DNA of 7,341 nt, taken from assembly GCA_031264395.1 (NCBI GenBank), contig JAISEB010000164.1, positions 1 through 7,341 on the forward strand. Direction: 5' to 3'. Below, one piece after another: positions 1 through 5,528 of the stretch. Under the pieces are notes generated by a model that saw only the letters and a list, made by a program, of their open reading frames with translations, was not told the DNA's origin and did not search any database. Origin of the DNA: Treponema sp. (GTDB lineage: Bacteria; Spirochaetota; Spirochaetia; Treponematales; Breznakiellaceae). The stretch's first letter is position 1, and the number at the start of each line of letters is the position of its first letter. A program made the position numbers and the translations under genes.

Positions 1-77
1 TTGTCCGTTCCCCCCTTCGCGAAGACAACGGCCGGCAGGACAAGCAGCGCCGCCAGCAGCGCCATTACACGTTTCAT
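1..77 (-). CDS. Secreted protein, N-terminal fragment (signal peptide only)
   Basis: Only the first 25 codons lie in the window; the rest runs off the left edge. The peptide begins MKRVMALLAALLVLPAVV and continues FAKGGTD. This is a clear signal peptide: basic start (K2, R3), a hydrophobic core at about residues 4-18, and a plausible signal peptidase I site after VFA (residue 20). No cysteine follows, so it is not a lipoprotein signal. An AGGAGG ribosome-binding site sits at 84-89. Of two adjacent ATGs (80 and 77) the second has the better spacing, 6 bases, and is chosen. The mature protein is unseen. Substrate-binding proteins of ABC transporters in treponemes often start this way with glycines after the cut, so a solute-binding protein is a reasonable but unproven guess. 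It is transcribed divergently from the metY operon and may share regulation with it. Confidence 0.75.
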   Translation of the reverse strand, partial: MKRVMALLAALLVLPAVVFAKGGTD

Positions 78-97
78 CATACACCTCCTGAAATTCC

Positions 98-124
98 ATA
101 CCGGAAAACATATAATTCCGGTAT
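98..124. repeat. Perfect 9-bp inverted repeat in the leader of the secreted protein
   Basis: ATACCGGAA (98-106) and TTCCGGTAT (116-124) are exact reverse complements around a 9-base AT-rich loop. In the minus-strand transcript the hairpin would end about 8 bases before the AGGAGG site, so it could affect translation or mRNA stability. In the plus direction it is followed by TTTT (125-128) and resembles a small terminator, but no plus-strand gene precedes it within the window. A protein-binding operator is equally possible. Confidence 0.6.
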
Positions 125-128
125 TTTT

Positions 129-159
129 AATATGAATTTACAATAACAACATTCATATT
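129..159. repeat. Perfect 9-bp inverted repeat, candidate operator
   Basis: AATATGAAT (129-137) and ATTCATATT (151-159) are exact reverse complements with 13 bases between them, so the centres are 22 bases apart, two helical turns. The right arm lies in the spacer of the minus-strand promoter and the left arm covers its expected start site. That position would suit a dimeric repressor acting on the secreted-protein gene. The AATATG core appears again at 205-210, directly after the -35 of the metY promoter. The regulator is unknown. Confidence 0.5.
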
Positions 160-168
160 CAATGTCAA
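140..168 (-). promoter_or_regulatory. Sigma-70-type promoter for the minus-strand secreted protein
   Basis: Read on the minus strand there is a perfect -35 TTGACA at 168-163, a 17-base spacer, and a -10 TATTGT at 145-140 (4 of 6 consensus bases). Transcription would start near 133, giving a leader of about 55 bases before the ATG at 77. The -35 is the mirror image of the -35 of the metY promoter. Confidence 0.6.
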
Positions 169-204
169 GAGTATTTTGGATAAATTCACAAAATCTTCTT
201 GACA
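163..204. promoter_or_regulatory. Dyad symmetry formed by two divergent -35 boxes
   Basis: TGTCAAGA (163-170) and TCTTGACA (197-204) are perfect 8-bp reverse complements, centred at about 183.5. Each contains the TTGACA -35 of one of the two divergent promoters. The symmetry continues outwards with CATATT (154-159) and AATATG (205-210), though one side carries 3 extra bases. The arrangement would let a factor bound between the promoters affect both directions. That role is inference; the symmetry itself is seen directly. Confidence 0.5.
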
Positions 205-228
205 AATATGCGGATGTTCTTTTATCAT
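199..228 (+). promoter_or_regulatory. Sigma-70-type promoter for the metY-nitrogenase-like operon
   Basis: A perfect -35 TTGACA (199-204) is followed by an 18-base spacer and a -10 TATCAT (223-228, 5 of 6 consensus bases). The expected start is near 235, giving a leader of about 58 bases before the metY ATG. That leader is too short for a SAM or other large riboswitch, so regulation is more likely by a DNA-binding protein acting in the AT-rich region 98-240. Confidence 0.7.
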
Positions 229-280
229 AGTTATTACATAGGAATTATAAGTATATCCTGTGCCTATTTCAGCGAATTTT

Positions 281-287
281 AAGGGAG
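281..287 (+). promoter_or_regulatory. Ribosome-binding site deciding the metY start
   Basis: AAGGGAG lies 5 bases before the ATG at 293. The same reading frame is open from a GTG at 260, but that GTG has no comparable site upstream. The 293 start is therefore preferred. Confidence 0.8.
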
Positions 288-292
288 TGTGT

Positions 293-1618
293 ATGTCAAA
301 TCCGGTTTACAAGTTCGATACCCTCAAGATCAGGGCGGCTTATGATCCCGCCCTGCACAACCAGGCGGTTTCGCCGCCCATCTACCAGACCGCGGCCTAT
401 GAATTCAGGGATACCAAAAACGCCGACGGGCTCTTTGCCCTGACCGATCCGGGCTTCCTCTACACCCGCGTAAACAACCCCACGGTGGATATTCTGGAAC
501 GGCGGGTTGCCGCCCTTGACGGGGGAAGCGCCGCTTTGGCCCTGGCATCCGGCATGGCCGCCATTTCCTATACCTTTCTTACCCTTGCGGAAGGAGGCGG
601 GCGGATCCTGACCGGCCCTTATCTCTACGGGGGAAGCGCCGACGCGTTCCACAAAATATTTCCCAAATTCGGCATCCATTTTGACCTGTCCCCCAATATC
701 GACAGGCCCGGCGACCTTGAGGGGGACATCAAACCCGATACAAAGGCCATCTTCGTCGAATCCGTCAGCAACCCCACCGGAGCCGTGGCGGATCTGGAGG
801 CGTTGGCGGCGCTTGCCCATAAACACGGCATTCCCCTCGTGGTGGACAATACCTTCGCCACCCCGTATCTGCTTAACCCCGTCAAATACGGGGCGGACAT
901 AGTGGTCTATTCGGCAACCAAGGCCCTGAACGGGCACGGCAACCTTATTGCCGGGATAATAGTGGAAGCCGGGCCGGAGGGGGCCCCTCCTTTTCCCTGG
1001 GACAACGGGAAATTCCCCCAGATGGAAGAACTCCAGTACGTACTGCGGGACCGGGCCGACAACAGGAAGCGGAGTTATCTGGAAGCGGCCCCCGGCGGGC
1101 CTTTCGTAACCCGCATCAGGCTCCATTATCTTAACTATTTCGGCGCGGCCCTCGGGCCCTTCGACGCGTATCTTGCCCTCATCGGCATTGAAACCCTTTC
1201 CGAACGGGTACAAAAACAGGTTTCCAACGCGGAAAAGATAATCGCCTACCTTGAAAAAAACAGCCATGTCGCCTGGGTAAAACATCCGAGCCTCCCGTCG
1301 GACCCCTATCACAAACTGGCGCAAAAGTACCTTCCCCGGGGAGCGCCGGGAATACTCTCCTTCGGGTTTAAGGGAACGGTCGAACAGAGCGAGGCTTTTC
1401 TTAACGCCATAGAACTGTGGAGCTACCACGTCAACGTCGGGGACGCCAGATCCCTCATCGTCAATTCCCCCAAGACGACCCACGGCGAACTGACGCCGGA
1501 AGAGCAGAAACTGGCCGGCATAGAGCCGAATTTGATACGCCTTTCGCTGGGGCTTGAGGACGCCGAAGATCTTGTTGCGGATCTGGATCAGGCGTTTGCG
1601 AAGGTTTTCGGCGCGTAG
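293..1618 (+). CDS. metY: O-acetylhomoserine sulfhydrylase / aminocarboxypropyltransferase (MetY)
   Basis: A 441-residue PLP enzyme of the Cys/Met metabolism family. It replaces the acetyl group of O-acetyl-L-homoserine with sulfide or methanethiol, giving homocysteine or methionine in the cytosol. Visible landmarks, numbered from the ATG at 293: YTRVNNPT at 57-64 (Tyr and Arg contact PLP phosphate of the neighbouring subunit), ASGMAA at 85-90, SNPTG at 159-163, VVDNTFATP at 183-191 (Asp185 binds the PLP nitrogen), SATKALNGHG at 207-216 with Lys210 as the Schiff-base lysine, and NLIRLSLGLED near the end with Arg416 as the likely carboxylate-binding residue. The C-terminal NVGDARSL and TTHGEL blocks are typical of MetY rather than of cystathionine synthase or lyase. 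Length is normal for the family. It is first in an operon, 24 bases before a NifD-like gene, which suggests methanethiol as the physiological thiol. Substrate preference cannot be read from sequence. Confidence 0.93.
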   Translation: MSNPVYKFDTLKIRAAYDPALHNQAVSPPIYQTAAYEFRDTKNADGLFALTDPGFLYTRVNNPTVDILERRVAALDGGSAALALASGMAAISYTFLTLAEGGGRILTGPYLYGGSADAFHKIFPKFGIHFDLSPNIDRPGDLEGDIKPDTKAIFVESVSNPTGAVADLEALAALAHKHGIPLVVDNTFATPYLLNPVKYGADIVVYSATKALNGHGNLIAGIIVEAGPEGAPPFPWDNGKFPQMEELQYVLRDRADNRKRSYLEAAPGGPFVTRIRLHYLNYFGAALGPFDAYLALIGIETLSERVQKQVSNAEKIIAYLEKNSHVAWVKHPSLPSDPYHKLAQKYLPRGAPGILSFGFKGTVEQSEAFLNAIELWSYHVNVGDARSLIVNSPKTTHGELTPEEQKLAGIEPNLIRLSLGLEDAEDLVADLDQAFAKVFGA

Positions 1619-1642
1619 CGTTCCGTTCTAAAAAGGGAAATC

Positions 1643-3130
1643 ATGAGCGAAATCAATCTGCGGCCTTCAACCGCGCCGGTGCGGGAAAAGCGCCTGGGCT
1701 CCATTACCGGCTATTCCGGCTGCGCCCGCGATCTGGTGGACAGCGCGCGGCGGGGCTGCCTCCGGGAGAAAAACCGGTCCTTCAGCCAGTGCCTGGGCTG
1801 CTCCACCTCCAACGCGGCCTGTACGGTTATCCTGATACAGGACGCCGCGGTGATAAGCCACGGTCCTGTGGGATGCGCGGGCTGCCTCCATGAATTCGCC
1901 TTTACCTACCGGGTAAACGGAATACACCGGAACGTCCTTTCCCCGTCTCCAAGGCGTATATTCAGCACCAACATGGACGAGAAGGATACGGTATACGGAG
2001 GCGGGCAAAAACTCGCGGAAACCATCAGGGAGGTCAACCTGCGGGTACGGCCCGCGGCCATCTTTGTCATTACAACCTGCGCTTCGGGCATCATCGGCGA
2101 CGATGTAGAGGGGATCGCCTGTGAGGCCGAAGAAGAGATCGGCATTCCGGTGGCGGCGATATTCTGCGAAGGTTTCCGTTCAAAGATATGGACATCCGGC
2201 TTTGATTCAGGCTACCACGGCATCGCCCGGAAACTCGTCAAAAAGGCGGAAAAAAGGCAGGAAGACCTTGTCAATGTCATCAACTTCTGGGGGGCGGATT
2301 TTATAGGCGGGTGGTTCAGGCGTCTGGGCCTGCGGGCCAACTACCTTACCCCCTTCGCCACGGTGGCCCAAATCGCGTCGTCTTCCGAAGCAGCGGCAAC
2401 CATGCAGGTCTGCGCCACCCTCGGTTCCTACCTGGGGGCGGCGCTTGAACAGGAATTCGGTGTGCCCGAGATCAAGGTTTCGCCCCCCTACGGCATAATC
2501 CAGACCGAACGCTGGTTCCGGGAACTGGGCCGCATCATGAACAGGGCGGAAGCGGTAGAGATTTTTTTGCGGGAAGAAAGGGAACGCTGGATGCCGGAGA
2601 TACAGGCCCTGCGGGAGCAACTCGCGGGAAAAACGGCCTATGTAACGGCGGGAGCTTCCCACGGGCATTCCCTCCTTGCCCTGCTCAGGGAACTGGGGAT
2701 GGAACCGCAGGGCGCGGCGATCTTTCACCACGATCCGCTGTACGACAACGGGGCGGTTGCCTCGGACACCCTGCAAAACGTGGTCAACGATTACGGGGAC
2801 ATACCCCGCTACAATGTGTGCAACAAACAGGAGTTCGAACTGGTCAACGCGCTTAACCGCATCCGGCCCGACATACTTCTTGCCCGGCACGGGGGCATGA
2901 CTCTCTGGGGGGCGAAATTCGGCATACCGTCGCTGCTCATCGGGGACGAGCATTTCGGCATGGGGTACGAGGGCCTTGTCCGGTACGGGAAGCGCATCCT
3001 TGAAACCATGGAAAACGACGAATTTGTAAAAAATTTCTCGAAACACGCGGTTAACCCCTACACCGCATGGTGGCTGGAACAGGACCCGTACACTTTTCTG
3101 GGAGACAACGCCGGTGCCGGGGATGATTGA
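1643..3130 (+). CDS. Nitrogenase component 1-like protein, alpha (NifD-like) subunit; candidate methylthio-alkane reductase MarD
   Basis: A 495-residue protein of the NifD/NifK/NifE/NifN/BchN superfamily, starting at an ATG 4 bases after AAGGGA (1633-1638). By hand alignment the three P-cluster cysteines are Cys53, Cys78 (in ISHGPVGC, nearly identical to NifD) and Cys146 (TTCASGIIGDD). CEGFRS at 175-180 matches NifD CEGFRG, but the following SQSLGHH block is replaced by KIWTSGFDSGYHG, so Gln191 and the His195 environment differ. Cys257 in QVCATLGSYLG corresponds to NifD Cys275, which ligates FeMo-co. The region of His442 reads DEHFGMGYEG (434-443), with a displaced His437. Extra cysteines occur at 50, 60 and 81. 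These differences, no NifH neighbour and the upstream metY argue against nitrogen fixation and favour a C-S bond-cleaving reductase releasing methanethiol (known for Mar of Rhodospirillum). The family is seen; the Mar function is inferred. Another uncharacterised nitrogenase-like reductase remains possible. Confidence 0.85.
   Translation: MSEINLRPSTAPVREKRLGSITGYSGCARDLVDSARRGCLREKNRSFSQCLGCSTSNAACTVILIQDAAVISHGPVGCAGCLHEFAFTYRVNGIHRNVLSPSPRRIFSTNMDEKDTVYGGGQKLAETIREVNLRVRPAAIFVITTCASGIIGDDVEGIACEAEEEIGIPVAAIFCEGFRSKIWTSGFDSGYHGIARKLVKKAEKRQEDLVNVINFWGADFIGGWFRRLGLRANYLTPFATVAQIASSSEAAATMQVCATLGSYLGAALEQEFGVPEIKVSPPYGIIQTERWFRELGRIMNRAEAVEIFLREERERWMPEIQALREQLAGKTAYVTAGASHGHSLLALLRELGMEPQGAAIFHHDPLYDNGAVASDTLQNVVNDYGDIPRYNVCNKQEFELVNALNRIRPDILLARHGGMTLWGAKFGIPSLLIGDEHFGMGYEGLVRYGKRILETMENDEFVKNFSKHAVNPYTAWWLEQDPYTFLGDNAGAGDD
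3100..3104 (+). promoter_or_regulatory. Ribosome-binding site supporting the GTG start of the beta subunit
   Basis: GGGAG inside the end of the alpha-subunit gene lies 9 bases before the GTG at 3114. The alternative ATG at 3123 would be 18 bases away with no closer purine-rich site at proper spacing, so GTG at 3114 is preferred. The choice changes only three residues. Confidence 0.55.
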
Positions 3131-4448
3131 ACAGCAGCGTTTCATGTGCGCCATCGGGGCCATGCAGACCGTGGTAGCCATTCCCCGGGCCCTGCCCATC
3201 CTCCATTCCGGCCCCGGATGCGGGACCATGGTGGCGGGCTTTTTCGAACGTTCCACGGGTTACTCGGGGGGAAGCACCGCGCCGTGCACCAACTTTTCGG
3301 AAACCGACGTGGTCTTCGGCGGTGAAAAAAAACTCAGAGAGATCATCCGCCATTCCTACCAGGTACTTGAAAGCGATCTGCAGGTGGTGTTAACAGGCTG
3401 TACTTCCGCCATTATAGGGGACAACGCCGGACATGTGGTAAAGGAGTTCGGCGCGGAGGGGAAACCCATCGTGTTTGCCGACACTCCGGGGTTCAAGTGC
3501 AGCAACTACGAAGCCCACAGCATCGTGGTAAACGCCATCATCGACCAGTATACCGATCGTTTCGCCTGCAAAAAAGCGCCCGGAAACGCCAGGCTCGTCA
3601 ACCTCTTTGCCTCCGTTCCCTATCAGGACCCCTTCTGGAAGGGAAACCTTGGGGAATTGAAGCGCCTCATCGAGGGCATAGGGCTTGAGGTACAGATCCT
3701 CTTTGGCCCCGAATCGAAAGGCGTGCCGGAATGGAGAACCATTCCCCAGGCAAATTTCAACATCCTCGTGTCTCCCTGGTACGGCCTTCCCATCGTGGAA
3801 CATCTGGAAGAAAAATACGGGCAGCGTTTTTTCCGCTTTCCCTACCTTCCCATAGGCGGAAACGAAACAAGCCGTTTCCTCCGGGAACTGGCCGGATTCG
3901 CCAATGAGCGGGGCGCGGGCCTTTCCCAGCGGGCAGTTGAAAAGTTCATAGAACGGGAAGAACGGATCTTTTACGAGGAGATAGACAATCTCGCCACCTT
4001 CCTCCTCGAATTCCGCTACGGACTTCCCGCCTTTGTACATATCCTCCACGACTCGGGCTATGTGCTGGGAATGGCGAAATTCCTCCTTTACGAAACCGGC
4101 ATTGTCCCCAGGGAACAGTTTATCACCGACAACACCCCGGAACGGTACCAGCGGGAAATCCTCGATATTGCCGGGGGTATTTCCCCCAAACGGCATATCC
4201 CGGTGTACTTTTACCCCGACGCGGGCCGCGCGCAAGAGGTAATAACCGCCGCGCAGTACGAAGGGAGGGGTCTTGTCATAGGAAGCGGCTGGGACAAGGA
4301 AACCGCCGCCGGAAAGAACTACGACTTTCTTTCCGCCGCCCTCCCCTCCCCTTACCGCCTTGTGCTGACATCAGGCTACGCGGGATACCGGGGAGGGCTG
4401 CGCCTCATCGAGGACATTTACAACCAGGCGCTGGGAAGCTACCGTTAA
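3114..4448 (+). CDS. Nitrogenase component 1-like protein, beta (NifK-like) subunit; candidate methylthio-alkane reductase MarK
   Basis: A 444-residue NifK-type subunit expected to form a heterotetramer with the preceding NifD-like protein. It begins with GTG and overlaps that gene by 17 bases, implying translational coupling and balanced expression. The three P-cluster cysteines are recognisable: Cys12 (MCAIGAMQ, compare NifK CQPLGAM), Cys36 (HSGPGCGTMVAGF, compare GSQGCVAYF) and Cys96 (TGCTSAIIGDN, compare TTCMAEVIGDD). Other matches are DVVFGGEKKL at 65-74, FADTPGFK just after the third cysteine, and a C-terminal GSGWDKE through GYRGGLRLIEDI block resembling NifK GYEGAMQI. The protein lacks the long N-terminal extension of molybdenum NifK (about 520 residues), as do many alternative and nitrogenase-like beta subunits. 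An additional Cys58 (APCTNFSETD) precedes the FGG block. It is the last gene of the operon. Assignment to the Mar group is inferred from metY linkage and is less certain than family membership. Confidence 0.85.
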   Translation: MPGMIEQQRFMCAIGAMQTVVAIPRALPILHSGPGCGTMVAGFFERSTGYSGGSTAPCTNFSETDVVFGGEKKLREIIRHSYQVLESDLQVVLTGCTSAIIGDNAGHVVKEFGAEGKPIVFADTPGFKCSNYEAHSIVVNAIIDQYTDRFACKKAPGNARLVNLFASVPYQDPFWKGNLGELKRLIEGIGLEVQILFGPESKGVPEWRTIPQANFNILVSPWYGLPIVEHLEEKYGQRFFRFPYLPIGGNETSRFLRELAGFANERGAGLSQRAVEKFIEREERIFYEEIDNLATFLLEFRYGLPAFVHILHDSGYVLGMAKFLLYETGIVPREQFITDNTPERYQREILDIAGGISPKRHIPVYFYPDAGRAQEVITAAQYEGRGLVIGSGWDKETAAGKNYDFLSAALPSPYRLVLTSGYAGYRGGLRLIEDIYNQALGSYR

Positions 4449-4451
4449 CGG
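4442..4451. repeat. 10-bp palindrome holding two convergent stop codons
   Basis: CCGTTAACGG is a perfect palindrome. Its TTAA core (4445-4448) provides the TAA stop of the NifK-like gene on the plus strand and the TAA stop of the TraX-family gene on the minus strand, so the two genes overlap by 4 bases. There is no separate intergenic terminator between them. Confidence 0.8.
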
Positions 4452-5281
4452 CCGAAAAACCAGGCAACGACGTAAAACAGGTAAATATGGGCGGGATAAA
4501 AGGCGTAAAAGAAGTACTTGTTCCCCCGGCCCCGCTTTCCGTTGTAGAGAAAAACGGGAAGGGCGGCAAAAAGCATCATCCACTGGGCGCTTGAGGCCCC
4601 GCCCCCCCGGGACGCAAGGAACGCGGCAAGACCGGCCGCAACCGGAAGCAGGACCTGCGCCCAGCGGTATTTTCGCAGCGCGTAGAACAATACCCCGACG
4701 CCGGTAAGAAAAAAGCCGCCCTCCACGGAAAGGGGGGTGGGGATGAAGAAAAACAGCGTTATGATTACCCTGTCAGGGGGGCTCTTTCCGAAGAAGAGGG
4801 CCGCCAGAACAAAGGCGGCGGCAAGGGATACGAGAACCCCGCACAGGGCAAGGAGAATCCGGCCGGGTTTCTTTTCCCTTATCCCCTCCCGGAACAGATC
4901 GAGCATCAGCATGTAAAAGGCGCTCATAAAAAGCGTGCCGAATATATTGTTGATCAGCGCCACATTTTCCACATACAAAAATCCGGTAAGGAGCCTGTTC
5001 GCGAGGTTCATGAGGATGAAGGCCGCAAGGAAGCGCAGGATGTAGAGCCTTTTGTTCCGGGTATAATAAAAACCTTCGGAGCACAGGAAGAGGAATATGG
5101 CCGCCACGGGCCTGCCGAACCAGTTGAGCCAGAAGGGGGCCCCCTGGTTAACGAACATCTGGTACAGATGATCCGGCACCATGAGGATGACGCCGATAAT
5201 TTTCAAGGCCGCGCCGCTCAGCAAAAGCCAGGGATGCCGCCCGCGGGCCGCCGTTTCCGGGACGCCGGCATTTTCTGTCAT
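4445..5281 (-). CDS. TraX-family integral membrane protein
   Basis: A 278-residue, strongly hydrophobic protein with roughly eight predicted membrane segments. It carries the hallmarks of the TraX family (named after the F-plasmid protein that N-acetylates pilin): an N-terminal LKIIG followed by MVPDH (Asp37, His38), the GRPVAAIFLFLCSEGFYYTRN block at about 56-76, an Arg at 83 at the start of a further helix, and the C-terminal NKYFFYAFYPAH (254-265) with Pro263 and His265. Family members in Gram-positive bacteria and spirochaetes are chromosomal and are presumed membrane acyltransferases of unknown substrate; there are no conjugation genes nearby, so pilin modification is unlikely here. The ATG at 5281 is preceded by GGTGA (5290-5286) at 4 bases, a moderate ribosome-binding site. 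It is convergent with the nitrogenase-like operon and divergent from the zinc-finger gene, so it is a single-gene unit. Confidence 0.85.
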   Translation of the reverse strand: MTENAGVPETAARGRHPWLLLSGAALKIIGVILMVPDHLYQMFVNQGAPFWLNWFGRPVAAIFLFLCSEGFYYTRNKRLYILRFLAAFILMNLANRLLTGFLYVENVALINNIFGTLFMSAFYMLMLDLFREGIREKKPGRILLALCGVLVSLAAAFVLAALFFGKSPPDRVIITLFFFIPTPLSVEGGFFLTGVGVLFYALRKYRWAQVLLPVAAGLAAFLASRGGGASSAQWMMLFAALPVFLYNGKRGRGNKYFFYAFYPAHIYLFYVVAWFFGR

Positions 5282-5312
5282 ACTTTCACCATTAATACCA
5301 AAACCATCTTAC

Positions 5313-5341
5313 ATGATAGCGGATTTTCCCGCCGAAAACAA
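5313..5341 (-). promoter_or_regulatory. Possible promoter of the TraX-family gene
   Basis: On the minus strand a -10 TATCAT (5318-5313, 5 of 6 consensus) is preceded, after 17 bases, by TTGTTT (5341-5336, 3 of 6 of the -35 consensus). The predicted leader is about 25 bases. The -10 is good and the -35 weak. Confidence 0.4.
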
Positions 5342-5379
5342 ATGCGCTTCACAGGCCGCGCGCCTCCCCTGATACGGGC

Positions 5380-5448
5380 TTGACAAAAACTTCAAGTTAC
5401 GGCAATGTACGCAAATTGATTTGAAAGTCCTTTATTGTGAATGATATT
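5380..5448 (+). promoter_or_regulatory. Candidate promoters of the zinc-finger gene within the 247-base divergent gap
   Basis: The gap 5282-5528 contains no gene I can support. Two plus-strand candidates are visible. A perfect TTGACA at 5380-5385 lacks a convincing -10 (CAATGT at 5403-5408 after 17 bases). TTGAAA at 5421-5426 with GATATT at 5443-5448 after 16 bases has moderate matches in both boxes. The region 5400-5485 is markedly AT-rich compared with the surrounding genes. Confidence 0.35.
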
Positions 5449-5513
5449 CCATTTTATTGGAAAAAAGTTACATAAAAAAAAGATGGGGAGTTTATACTTT
5501 TGGAAATAAGGAA

Positions 5514-5520
5514 GGGAGGA
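5514..5520 (+). promoter_or_regulatory. Ribosome-binding site deciding the zinc-finger protein start
   Basis: GGGAGGA, with the core GGAGG at 5515-5519 lying 9 bases before the ATG at 5529. The frame is open further back to a TTG at 5457, but that codon has no such site, and the extra 24 residues do not resemble the family. Confidence 0.8.
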
Positions 5521-5528
5521 GCGAATAT

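Noticed and set aside
98..128. Rho-independent terminator on the plus strand
   Set aside because: A hairpin followed by TTTT is present, but no plus-strand gene ends before it in the window; the leader or operator role for the minus-strand gene is more sensible.
260..292. Upstream GTG as the metY start (11 extra residues)
   Set aside because: No ribosome-binding site at correct spacing, whereas AAGGGAG sits 5 bases before the ATG at 293, and the remaining N-terminus fits the family.
235..292. SAM riboswitch (S-box) or T-box in front of metY
   Set aside because: The predicted leader is only about 58 bases and shows neither the conserved core nor a terminator hairpin.
296..1483. Long minus-strand open frame (395 codons) opposite metY
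   Set aside because: Its translation resembles no known fold or motif and is arginine/glycine/proline-rich as expected for the antisense of a GC-rich gene; metY on the other strand is unmistakable.
2207..3256. Long minus-strand open frame (349 codons) opposite the nitrogenase-like genes
   Set aside because: It crosses the junction of two well-conserved plus-strand genes and has no recognisable domain, so it is an antisense shadow.
3390..4235. Minus-strand open frame (281 codons) opposite the NifK-like gene
   Set aside because: Antisense shadow with no recognisable motif; the plus-strand frame carries the conserved cysteines.
1643..4448. Bona fide molybdenum, vanadium or iron-only nitrogenase
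   Set aside because: The Gln191/His195 block and the HSWDYSGPY block of NifD are not conserved, the beta N-terminal extension is absent, and no H, E, N, B or G-type gene is adjacent.
1643..4448. Dark-operative protochlorophyllide or chlorophyllide reductase, or CfbD
   Set aside because: No bacteriochlorophyll or F430 genes nearby; the cysteine pattern with a cofactor-type Cys257 and the two-subunit arrangement with metY do not match.
5457..5528. Upstream TTG as the start of the zinc-finger protein (24 extra residues)
   Set aside because: The extension lies in the AT-rich untranslated region and contains the GGGAGGA ribosome-binding site of the ATG at 5529.
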